From the NCBI RefSeq assembly GCF_900102795.1, contig NZ_FMWG01000001.1:186001-250000 (forward strand): a stretch of DNA of 64,000 nt, read 5' to 3'. The notes under the pieces are model-generated. The model was not told the DNA's origin and made no database searches. It was given only the letters and a program-made list of their open reading frames with translations. Positions 24,131-31,732 of this stretch are shown piece after piece. The translations under genes and the position numbers were made by a program. How positions within the stretch are numbered: the first letter of the stretch is position 1; every line of letters begins with the position of its first letter. Source of the DNA: Epibacterium ulvae (GTDB taxonomy: Bacteria > Pseudomonadota > Alphaproteobacteria > Rhodobacterales > Rhodobacteraceae).

Positions 24131-24943
24131 CTATTCATCCGCGACAGGTGGCGTTGCATAGGTGTTCACCTGCGTATCCAACCACAGACGGGCCTGATCC
24201 ACAGCCACAACATATTTGTTCAACAGCGGGGCCGCCTGAGGCACCTGAGCTGAGATTTGATCGGCATTGCTATAAATCAGGACCAACAAAGATGAGATCA
24301 AAACGGCCATAAGGAAACCACGCCGAAATCCGGTGCCACTTTTTGCAGGGCGTAAATCTGCGGATGACGGCACGGTTTCTTCAGTTTGGTCGGAGGCCCG
24401 CAGGCTGGAATTGATTTCCTCAATGTCTGGCAGCAAATCCCGGCGCAAGGACGTCTGCGCACTGGTGTCGGGAACTGGGTCTCTATGCGCCTCAGGAACG
24501 GGTTCAGAGGTAATCCTGCGAGGCGGAGCAGCAAGGCCCAAATCAGGCTGTGTTTCCAGACTTGCCTGTGATTCAGCCCGCAGTCTGGCTTCGCGTGCAG
24601 CTTCCTCTCTCAGGATGTCTGCGGTTTCAGCATCTATGCCGCGCGGGGTGCGTGGGTCTTTTGCGTGCGGTGCAGCTTCGACCACAGGCGTGGGTTCTGC
24701 AGCCTCCTGTGTGTTTGTTTCCGGTTCTGTATTTTCGTGCTGTACGGGAGGTTGGGAAAAATCATCGTGATGCTCGGCGCTTTCCGTATAAGGCGCGTCC
24801 TCAACTGGTACCATTTCTATGCCATCGAGGCGTTGAAACCATGTATCGCCGCAATTGGAACATTGAACATCGCGTCCTTCAGGCGGGATTACGCTTTCTG
24901 GCACCTCATACTGGGCTGCGCAATTGGGGCATGTCAGACGCAT
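24131..24943 (-). CDS. MJ0042-type zinc-ribbon membrane protein
   Basis: The first 40 residues form a zinc ribbon with CPNCAAQYEVPESVIPPEG and CSNCGDTWFQ, the MJ0042/zinc_ribbon_5 pattern. A long acidic disordered region follows (many E, P, T), then a single membrane helix FLMAVLISSLLVLIYS at about 208-223 and a short outer segment. ATG 24943 has AAGGAG six bases upstream; the longer reading from GTG 24964 overlaps that site. It is divergent from ftsE. The function is unknown. Confidence 0.88.
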   Translation of the reverse strand: MRLTCPNCAAQYEVPESVIPPEGRDVQCSNCGDTWFQRLDGIEMVPVEDAPYTESAEHHDDFSQPPVQHENTEPETNTQEAAEPTPVVEAAPHAKDPRTPRGIDAETADILREEAAREARLRAESQASLETQPDLGLAAPPRRITSEPVPEAHRDPVPDTSAQTSLRRDLLPDIEEINSSLRASDQTEETVPSSADLRPAKSGTGFRRGFLMAVLISSLLVLIYSNADQISAQVPQAAPLLNKYVVAVDQARLWLDTQVNTYATPPVADE

Positions 24944-25102
24944 TCCGCTCTCCTTGGATTGCACCGAGGTGCCTGATCCGGCGATTGTGATTATTCTGAA
25001 ATTATAAGCGCTTCGTCGACGCCATGAAAAGAAGAATTCCGCGATCTAGTTGGATCTGAGGTCAACAGAGCAACAGGTGGCCATTGAAACTGCGCCACGG
25101 CT

Positions 25103-25118
25103 GGGGCAAAACTGCCCC
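25103..25118. other. Hairpin in the ftsE leader
   Basis: GGGGCA and TGCCCC pair across AAAC about 20 bp before the ftsE GTG start. It is too short and lacks a T-run to be a terminator, so it is probably a leader structure or operator. Confidence 0.35.
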
Positions 25119-25138
25119 ACAAGCACGAGGGGGCATCA

Positions 25139-25816
25139 GTGATCGAGCTGGACAATGTAGCCTATAATTACGGCGGCGGAGAACTGTTGAACAACGTATC
25201 AGTTCAACTGTCGCCCGGGGCGTTTTACTTCCTGACCGGGCCATCTGGCGCAGGCAAGACCACATTGCTGAAAATGTGCTATGGCGCTTTGGCCCCAACC
25301 GCTGGGCAGGTGCGCGCGTTTAACATGGATGTCCGTGGGTTGGATCGCGATCAAATGGCTATGTTGCGCCGCCGCGTAGGGGTGGTGCACCAAGACTGCC
25401 GTTTTCTGGATCATCTCTCCTTGCTTGAAAATATTGCGCTGCCGCTTACGGTCTCGGGACGCGATCTTGCACAGGAAGAGGACAATCTGCGCGAATTGTT
25501 AAACTGGGTGGGCCTCGCCGAAAGAGCCCATGCTCTGCCCCCTGAATTGTCTGGCGGGGAACGCCAGCGCGCGGCGTTGGCGCGTGCGGTGATCCTGTCT
25601 CCTGATGTGATTATCGCAGATGAACCCACCGGCAATGTCGATTGGGAGATGTCACAGCGTCTGTTGCGCCTTTTGGTGGAACTTAACAATATGGGCAAAA
25701 CCATCATGGTGGCGACCCATGATCTGCCTTTGATCCGGGCCGCAAAAAATCAAGTGCAGGCTCGTGTTTTGCGGATCTCAAACCGGCAGCTGCAGCTGGC
25801 AGGGGTGGATCTATGA
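25139..25816 (+). CDS. ftsE: Cell division ATP-binding protein FtsE
   Basis: FtsE is the ATPase of the FtsEX complex, which controls peptidoglycan hydrolases at the septum. The 225-residue ABC protein has Walker A GPSGAGKTT (34-42), a Q-loop (VHQDCRFLDHLS), signature LSGGERQRAALARA and Walker B VIIADEPTGNVD. The start is GTG with GAGGGGG upstream. It overlaps ftsX by four bases (ATGA). Confidence 0.96.
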   Translation: MIELDNVAYNYGGGELLNNVSVQLSPGAFYFLTGPSGAGKTTLLKMCYGALAPTAGQVRAFNMDVRGLDRDQMAMLRRRVGVVHQDCRFLDHLSLLENIALPLTVSGRDLAQEEDNLRELLNWVGLAERAHALPPELSGGERQRAALARAVILSPDVIIADEPTGNVDWEMSQRLLRLLVELNNMGKTIMVATHDLPLIRAAKNQVQARVLRISNRQLQLAGVDL

Positions 25817-26712
25817 TCCTGCCCTCTTTGCAAAATCTCATTTTGGGGGATGCGCAGGCCGACCGCGTTGTGCCGCCCAGCGGATTCACAGCGCATCTGA
25901 CCTTGTTTGTCTCAGGAGCGATGGCGTTTTTGACAGTCTTTGCGCTGGCGCTTTCCATTGCTTCAGGACGTTTGGCAGATCGCTGGGCAGATGAACTGGC
26001 CGGGGCGGCGACGCTGCGTATCAATGCGCCCGCTGATCAAAAGGTGGCACAAACCGAAGCTGCATTGGCCATTCTGCAGCAAACGCCGGGTGTTGCCCGT
26101 GCCCGTGCCCTGAGCCGCGAAGAGCAGGTGGGCCTGCTTACGCCGTGGTTTGGCGCAGATCTTCCGATCGATACCCTGCCGGTGCCGCAGTTGATTGAAG
26201 TGTTCTCTGCAGATCCCCCTTATGATGCAACAGGTCTTCGTCTGCGCCTGCAAGCCGAGGTGCCCGGGGCGGTATTGGATGACCACACCCGCTGGCGGGA
26301 ACCACTGGTCGAGGCGGCGCGGGCGCTGCGCCTTCTTGCGTTGATTTCAATCGTGCTTCTGGGCGGCGCAATGGCTGCGATGATTACGCTGGCCGCAAAT
26401 GCTGCATTGGCGGCCAATGCACAGGTGATCGAAGTACTGCGGCTGGTCGGTGCGCAAGACAGCTATATTGCAAATGCCTTTATCCGTCGCTTCACCTTGC
26501 GCGCATTGTCGGGCGCTGCGGCTGGGGTGGCGGTTGGGATGCTGGGGGTTTGGCTGTTGCCAGAAGCCTCGGAAGAGGGGGGCTTTTTGACCGGCCTTGG
26601 TTTGACAGGATGGCGGTGGCTTTGGCCGCTGGTGATCCCACCGCTGGGCGCGTTGGTGGCCTTTATCGCCACCTCTCGCGCCGCCAATAAACGTTTGGGA
26701 GACCTCACATGA
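25813..26712 (+). CDS. ftsX: Cell division protein FtsX
   Basis: This is the membrane partner of FtsE. The 299-residue protein has a first membrane helix near residues 33-52, a periplasmic domain of about 120 residues (including ARARALSREEQVGLLTPWFG), and three further helices near 170-200, 235-255 and 270-290. That 1+3 helix pattern is typical of FtsX. It overlaps both ftsE and plsC by four bases, which implies tight coupling. Confidence 0.93.
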   Translation: MILPSLQNLILGDAQADRVVPPSGFTAHLTLFVSGAMAFLTVFALALSIASGRLADRWADELAGAATLRINAPADQKVAQTEAALAILQQTPGVARARALSREEQVGLLTPWFGADLPIDTLPVPQLIEVFSADPPYDATGLRLRLQAEVPGAVLDDHTRWREPLVEAARALRLLALISIVLLGGAMAAMITLAANAALAANAQVIEVLRLVGAQDSYIANAFIRRFTLRALSGAAAGVAVGMLGVWLLPEASEEGGFLTGLGLTGWRWLWPLVIPPLGALVAFIATSRAANKRLGDLT

Positions 26713-27446
26713 CACTTGCGTTTCGCTACTTGCGTTCGTTGATTTTTATCGTCCAGATGTATGTTGCGATGCTGGTTCTGGGCATTGTCTTTGCGCCTTT
26801 TGCGATCCTGTCCAAAGGAGGCGCGCGGCTGGGCTGCAAGACCTATTGCGCCTGGGTTCTCTGGACTGCGCGCTGGATGGTCGGCATCCGCACGGAATGG
26901 CGCGGGCCTATCCCAACAGATGAAGTGGTGGTTGCCGCGAAGCATCAGAGCTTTCTTGATATTCTAATGATCTTTTACAAGGTGCCACAGGCCAAATTCA
27001 TCATGAAGCAAGAGCTGATGTGGGCGCCGATCATGGGGATCTATGCCAAACGTCTGGGGTGTGTTCCGGTCAATCGCGGCCGACGTGGCGCAGCCATTGC
27101 CAAAATGGTGCAAGACGTTGCGCGTGAATTTAAAGAGCCGGGCCAGTTGGTGATCTACCCACAGGGCACCCGTGTCGCTCCCGGCGTTGTGAAACCCTAC
27201 AAGGTGGGCACCGCAATCCTGTTTGAAGCGCTGAAACAGCCGTTGGTACCTGTGGCGACCAACGTGGGCCTGTTCTGGCCCCGCAAAGGCATTTTGCGCA
27301 CCCCCGGCACCGCTGTGGTGGAGTTCCTTGATCCCATCGCCGCAGGGACAGAGCGCGACGCGATGATGCATGACCTCGAAACCCGCATCGAAACGCGATC
27401 AAACGCCTTGATGGCAGATGCTGGGTTTCCTTCGTTAAGAAGCTGA
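26709..27446 (+). CDS. plsC: 1-acyl-sn-glycerol-3-phosphate acyltransferase
   Basis: PlsC adds the second acyl chain in phosphatidic acid synthesis. The 245-residue protein has an N-terminal hydrophobic anchor, the catalytic HxxxxD in KHQSFLD, and the substrate motif as YPQGTRVAPG (PQGTR in place of PEGTR). It also has GCVPVNRGRRG, the usual third motif. It overlaps ftsX by four bases, placing lipid synthesis in the ftsEX transcript. Confidence 0.93.
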   Translation: MTLAFRYLRSLIFIVQMYVAMLVLGIVFAPFAILSKGGARLGCKTYCAWVLWTARWMVGIRTEWRGPIPTDEVVVAAKHQSFLDILMIFYKVPQAKFIMKQELMWAPIMGIYAKRLGCVPVNRGRRGAAIAKMVQDVAREFKEPGQLVIYPQGTRVAPGVVKPYKVGTAILFEALKQPLVPVATNVGLFWPRKGILRTPGTAVVEFLDPIAAGTERDAMMHDLETRIETRSNALMADAGFPSLRS

Positions 27447-27540
27447 TTCTTAATTTAAATTACCGTCAAGATGAAGTTGGATAGCTTTCATACTCTCTTT
27501 TTGTTCTTATTTTCAGATTCTGGAATAATTGGAGATACAA

Positions 27541-28143
27541 ATGAATTATCAATTTGGAAAAGAAGAAGCTGGTGCCATTTGGGTTGCCGCACTGTGTCTG
27601 TACGCATCGGCGAGACCTGAGATTGAACCAGCAGCTGAGTGGGCTTTATTCTTTTTCACTTCATTTGCGATGCAATTTGCAGTGCTTCACAGTTTTTTCA
27701 ATTCTGAGCGATGGGGGCTTTTGAAAGAAACTCGTAGGGATCTCGGGAAGCACGGTAAAACCGCATTTTGTAGGGGTTTATTTGAGTTAATTGCAGTGCT
27801 GCTACTGCCCTTTCTTTTTATGCCCTTAATTGTATCATCTTCTACAGTATTTTTAGCCTATACGATGGCAGATACCTTTGGCTTTAGCGAGATTGAGGGA
27901 AACCCACTTAAATTAATTTCCAATCTGTTTACCGTGCTATCAATGACGGCTGTTTTTTGTTGCTTTGCAGAGCTGTTTGCGTTTGCGTGTGAACGAGATG
28001 AGGATGGGTACCCAACATGGGGTGTTATGAGGTTCTATCATAGATTTGATAGCATAGTTCGAATGCGTATTGGGCTTTTCATCGGGACCTTCGTAACTGT
28101 GCTGCTTGTAACAGCTGATGCTGCTTTGAAGGTCATCGTCTAA
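27541..28143 (+). CDS. Orphan A+T-rich membrane protein
   Basis: I do not recognise this 200-residue protein. It has about four hydrophobic segments (near residues 12-23, 32-50, 81-110 and 176-195) plus one around 133-150 with two adjacent Cys (FCCFAELFAFAC). The ATG at 27541 has TTGGAG upstream; an in-frame TTG at 27529 overlaps that site. Its base composition is visibly more A+T-rich than all neighbours, with codons such as TTA, ATA and AGA, and the preceding 90-bp spacer is A+T-rich too. This suggests recent acquisition. Confidence 0.75.
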   Translation: MNYQFGKEEAGAIWVAALCLYASARPEIEPAAEWALFFFTSFAMQFAVLHSFFNSERWGLLKETRRDLGKHGKTAFCRGLFELIAVLLLPFLFMPLIVSSSTVFLAYTMADTFGFSEIEGNPLKLISNLFTVLSMTAVFCCFAELFAFACERDEDGYPTWGVMRFYHRFDSIVRMRIGLFIGTFVTVLLVTADAALKVIV

Positions 28144-28163
28144 AGACCGAGTTGTCAAAAAGA

Positions 28164-28187
28164 AAAGGCAGCCAAACGGCTGCCTTT
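28164..28187. terminator. Bidirectional terminator between the orphan gene and lpdA
   Basis: AAAGGCAGCC (28164-28173), loop AAAC, GGCTGCCTTT (28178-28187). The plus side continues ATCTT. The minus side gives CCTTTTCTTTTTG, a better T-run, so it chiefly serves lpdA. Confidence 0.88.
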
Positions 28188-28210
28188 ATCTTCTCGACCA
28201 CCGCGAAAAT

Positions 28211-29602
28211 TTACGCGTGGATTGGGCCATCGCCGCAAGCCAGGGCGGCTTCGCGGACGGCTTCTGAATAGGTGGGGTGTGCGTGGCAGGTGAGGGCAAT
28301 GTCTTCGGCAGAGGCGCCAAATTCCATCGCGACACAGATCTCATGGATCATATCACCGGCTGCTGGTCCGATGATAGCGGCGCCCAACACACGGTCGGTT
28401 TCCTTGTCTGCGATCAGTTTCACAAACCCATCAGCCTGACCCACAGCCTTTGCGCGGCCATTGCCCATGAATGAGAATTTGCCAATCTTGACCTTGCGAC
28501 CTTCCGCTTTCAGGGCTTCTTCGGTGGCGCCAACGGTGGCAACCTCAGGTGTGGTGTAGACCACACCGGGGATCACACCGTAGTTCACATGGCCATGTTT
28601 GCCCGCGATCACGTCCGCAACCGCCATGCCTTCGTCTTCGGCTTTGTGGGCCAGCATGGGGCCTTCGATCACGTCGCCAATTGCGTAGATGCCGGGCACG
28701 TTGGTGGCCCATTTCGCATCCGTTGCGATCTGGCCGCGCTCGGTCAGTTTCACGCCAAGCGCGTCAAGCCCAAGGCCTTCGGCATAAGGCTTGCGGCCTG
28801 TTGCAACCAGAACAACATCGGCATCGATGATTTCATCATCTCCGCCTTTTTTGGGCTGGTAGGTGACTTTTGCTTTGCTTTTCAGGGCTTCGACACCTTG
28901 AACCGCTGCGCCCATGATGAATTTCAGGCCTTGTTTTTCAAGGATCTTCTTGAACGAGCGCTGAACGTCTTTGTCCATGCCAGGGCAGACCGCGTCCATA
29001 TATTCAACAACTGTAACCTCGGTGCCAAGACGCGCATAAACAGAGCCAAGCTCCAGACCAATCACGCCTGCGCCGATCACAACCATTTTGTTGGGGATCT
29101 TTGGCAGCTCCAGCGCGCCAGTGCTGTCCACGACGATACCTTTGTCGTTTTCAACGGTGACGCCGGGCAGGGCAGAGGGCACAGAACCGGATGCAATCAC
29201 GATGTTTTTGGTCGCGTAGGTTTCATCACCGACCTTCACCTGACCCGCTGCCGGGATCGAGGCCCAGCCTTTCAGCCAGTCAATTTTGTTCTTTTTCATC
29301 AAGAACTCAACACCGCCGGTGTTCTGGCCGATGACATCATCTTTATAGGATTTCATCTGGTCCCAGTCGACCTCGGGTGCAGCGCCTTTGAGGCCCATTT
29401 TACCAAAGCTGTGCTGCGCCTCATGCAAGGAGTGCGTTGCGTGCAGCAGCGCTTTTGAGGGGATACAGCCCACATTGAGGCAGGTGCCGCCGAGGGTTTC
29501 ACGACCCTCTACGATGGCCGTTTTCAGGCCCAGTTGGGCGCAACGTACAGCAGACACATAGCCGCCGGGGCCTGCACCGATGATGATGACGTCATATGAC
29601 AT
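28211..29602 (-). CDS. lpdA: Dihydrolipoyl dehydrogenase (E3 of 2-oxoglutarate dehydrogenase)
   Basis: E3 reoxidises the lipoyl groups of SucB with NAD. The 463-residue flavoprotein has GAGPGGY (FAD, residues 9-15), the redox disulfide [13 protein letters not shown] (Cys 41 and 46), the NAD-binding [12 protein letters not shown], and the C-terminal HAHPTYSEA with the catalytic His. It lies downstream of sucB on the same strand, separated by a small membrane protein gene. Confidence 0.97.
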   Translation of the reverse strand: MSYDVIIIGAGPGGYVSAVRCAQLGLKTAIVEGRETLGGTCLNVGCIPSKALLHATHSLHEAQHSFGKMGLKGAAPEVDWDQMKSYKDDVIGQNTGGVEFLMKKNKIDWLKGWASIPAAGQVKVGDETYATKNIVIASGSVPSALPGVTVENDKGIVVDSTGALELPKIPNKMVVIGAGVIGLELGSVYARLGTEVTVVEYMDAVCPGMDKDVQRSFKKILEKQGLKFIMGAAVQGVEALKSKAKVTYQPKKGGDDEIIDADVVLVATGRKPYAEGLGLDALGVKLTERGQIATDAKWATNVPGIYAIGDVIEGPMLAHKAEDEGMAVADVIAGKHGHVNYGVIPGVVYTTPEVATVGATEEALKAEGRKVKIGKFSFMGNGRAKAVGQADGFVKLIADKETDRVLGAAIIGPAAGDMIHEICVAMEFGASAEDIALTCHAHPTYSEAVREAALACGDGPIHA

Positions 29603-29654
29603 GAGTTGGTCCTTTCGTCAGGAATAAGAGCGCCAGAGAGGGGAGGTGACATGC

Positions 29655-29698
29655 GTGCACCCCTTGTACACCCCTCGTGCACCGCGAGTGCAGCGGCG
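29655..29698. repeat. Four imperfect 11-bp tandem repeats upstream of lpdA
   Basis: The units are GTGCACCCCTT, GTACACCCCTC, GTGCACCGCGA and GTGCAGCGGCG, end to end. The 11-bp period places them on one face of the helix. They lie 53-96 bp before the lpdA start, in the spacer after the small membrane protein gene. Confidence 0.6.
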
Positions 29699-29748
29699 GG
29701 TTGTTAAAACGGTTTGGAGAGAAACGGACAACCGCAGAAAACGATCCA

Positions 29749-30156
29749 TCATATGGCATCCTGTTCGTGTGGTTGTGATCGCGTCTTTTCGAAATGCCCG
29801 GACAAGAGCGCCCCTCCTAAAAGAAGCGTCACGCATGAGAGGCAGGTCCCCCAGAAAAGGTCACTTCGGTGTTCTGCTTGGTCCAGATTTATGTTGGAAA
29901 AGGTCAAGCCAGACAAGGCAATTGCTGTCGCACTTGCTACCAGGAGCAAGGCTAAGCGTGGAGATCGTTTCAACACAACAAGCAATGTTATCATCAAGAT
30001 GATAGCGGTTGGTGATCCGGTGTGTGTGATGATTTCAAAGTATTCGTGTCTGTTTTCCGCAAGGCTTATCGCTTCTGCATAGGGCATTATTCGTTCAAGG
30101 AATAAGCCTATCAGCAGAATATGAGCCGCATTTAAAAGACGAGATGAAGCGATCAT
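29749..30156 (-). CDS. Small multi-spanning membrane protein between sucB and lpdA
   Basis: I do not recognise this protein. From ATG 30156 it has 135 residues with hydrophobic segments near 8-21, 50-63, 66-83 and 100-119, so probably four membrane spans, and a polar His-rich tail. No good SD is visible, and the frame is open back to an ATG at 30207, which would place the start inside a hairpin. The hydrophobic pattern and lack of a competing gene support it, but it could be spurious. Confidence 0.5.
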   Translation of the reverse strand: MIASSRLLNAAHILLIGLFLERIMPYAEAISLAENRHEYFEIITHTGSPTAIILMITLLVVLKRSPRLALLLVASATAIALSGLTFSNINLDQAEHRSDLFWGTCLSCVTLLLGGALLSGHFEKTRSQPHEQDAI

Positions 30157-30179
30157 CGGCACACAATGGTAGAAGCGGA

Positions 30180-30205
30180 GCGAAGTGCCTTGGGCGGCAC
30201 TTCGC
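30180..30205 (-). terminator. Hairpin after sucB
   Basis: GCGAAGTGCC and GGCACTTCGC form a perfect 10-bp stem with loop TTGGGC, 20 bp past the sucB stop. There is no T-run, so it is either an RNA-stabilising 3' structure or a factor-dependent termination site. Confidence 0.55.
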
Positions 30206-30224
30206 ATTATAAGATGAGGTCTTT

Positions 30225-31721
30225 TTACAGATCCATCAGCAGGCGGCGGGGATCTTCCAGCGCTTCTTTGACGCGCACGAGGAAGGTTACAGCGCCTTTG
30301 CCGTCCACGATACGGTGGTCATAAGACAGCGCCAGATACATCATTGGACGGATCTCAACCTTGCCGTTGATCGCCATGGGGCGGTCTTGGATCTTGTGCA
30401 TGCCGAGGATGCCGGACTGCGGGGGGTTCAGGATGGGTGAGGACATGAGAGAGCCGTAAACACCACCGTTGGAAATGGTGAAGGTGCCGCCCTGCATTTC
30501 GGCCATGGACAGTTTCCCGTCACGGGCACGCTTGCCTTTTTCAGCAATCGCTTTTTCGATATCGGCAAAGGACATGGCGTCGGTGTCGCGGATCACGGGA
30601 ACAACCAGACCAGTCGGCGTGCCTGCCGCGATGCCCATATGGACAAAGTTTTTGTACACGATGTCGGTGCCGTCGATTTCAGCGTTCACCTCTGGCACTT
30701 CTTTCAGCGCGTGACAGCAGGCCTTGGTGAAGAAGGACATAAAGCCCAGTTTCACGCCGTGTTTCTTCAGGAACAGGTCTTTGTATTCGTTGCGCAGCGC
30801 CATCACCTCGGTCATGTCGACCTCATTATAGGTGGTCAGCATCGCAGCGGTGTTCTGGCTGTCTTTCAGACGCTTGGCGATGGTCTGGCGCAGGCGGGTC
30901 ATTTTCACGCGCTCTTCGCGGGCGGCATCATCAGCTGCTACGGGTGCACGTGGTGCTGCAGGGGCGGGCCCGGCCGCAGGGGCTGCGGCGGTTGCAGCAA
31001 CTGCGCGCGCGACGTCATCTTTCATGATGCGACCATCGCGACCGGTGCCTGCCACATTGGCGGCGCTCAGACCGGCTTCGGCCATGGCCTTTTCTGCGGC
31101 TGGCGCATTGGCGATGTCCTTTGACGCGGCGGCAGGTGCCGCGGCTGCAGCAGGCGCAGCAGTTGGGGCCGCCGCACCCGCACCACCGGCAAGAACGCCA
31201 AGTTTTGCAGTGGCATCAACGGTTGTGCCTTCGGGTGCGGTGATCTCTGCCAGAACGCCAGCAGCAGGTGCGGGCACCTCAACGGAGACCTTGTCGGTTT
31301 CCAGCTCGCACAGCATTTCGTCCTGAGCAACGGTGTCGCCGACCTTTTTGAACCATGTGGACACAGTCGCTTCGGTCACGGATTCGCCCAAGGTTGGAAC
31401 CATGACATCGGTTGTTTCGGCAGAAGCTGCGGGGGCCGCAGCTGCAGGAGCGGCTGCAGGCGCCGCTGGCGCTGCAGCGGCACCGCTTTCGGTGATGGTT
31501 GCAAGCAGCGCATCTACACCTACGGTGGTGCCTTCGGTTGCAACGATTTCGCCCAGAACGCCTGCTGCGGGGGCTGGCACTTCAACTGTAACCTTATCGG
31601 TCTCCAGCTCGCAGAGCATTTCATCAGCTGCAACCGCCTCACCTGGCTTTTTGAACCAGGTGGCAACTGTGGCTTCGGTCACGGATTCGCCCAGAGTGGG
31701 CACGCGCACTTCGGTGGTCAT
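30225..31721 (-). CDS. sucB: 2-oxoglutarate dehydrogenase E2 (dihydrolipoyl succinyltransferase), two lipoyl domains
   Basis: E2 carries succinyl groups from SucA to CoA. The 498-residue protein has two N-terminal lipoyl domains, each with the lipoyl-lysine motif ELETDKV (Lys 43 and Lys 144), joined by Ala/Pro linkers. A peripheral subunit-binding domain ([15 protein letters not shown]) follows, then the catalytic domain with [17 protein letters not shown] and the active-site [10 protein letters not shown]. The real start is ATG 31721, since the upstream open frame lies inside sucA. It begins 11 bp after sucA. Confidence 0.97.
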   Translation of the reverse strand: MTTEVRVPTLGESVTEATVATWFKKPGEAVAADEMLCELETDKVTVEVPAPAAGVLGEIVATEGTTVGVDALLATITESGAAAAPAAPAAAPAAAAPAASAETTDVMVPTLGESVTEATVSTWFKKVGDTVAQDEMLCELETDKVSVEVPAPAAGVLAEITAPEGTTVDATAKLGVLAGGAGAAAPTAAPAAAAAPAAASKDIANAPAAEKAMAEAGLSAANVAGTGRDGRIMKDDVARAVAATAAAPAAGPAPAAPRAPVAADDAAREERVKMTRLRQTIAKRLKDSQNTAAMLTTYNEVDMTEVMALRNEYKDLFLKKHGVKLGFMSFFTKACCHALKEVPEVNAEIDGTDIVYKNFVHMGIAAGTPTGLVVPVIRDTDAMSFADIEKAIAEKGKRARDGKLSMAEMQGGTFTISNGGVYGSLMSSPILNPPQSGILGMHKIQDRPMAINGKVEIRPMMYLALSYDHRIVDGKGAVTFLVRVKEALEDPRRLLMDL

Positions 31722-31732
31722 TGTCGTTTTCC

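Noticed and set aside
28589-29458. 289-codon ORF antisense to lpdA
   Set aside because: It lies entirely opposite lpdA, is rich in His, Phe and Cys as expected for an antisense frame of a G+C-biased gene, and has no family features.
29655-29698. Tandem repeats considered as a CRISPR array
   Set aside because: The units are only 11 bp, adjacent and without spacers, and no cas genes are in the window.
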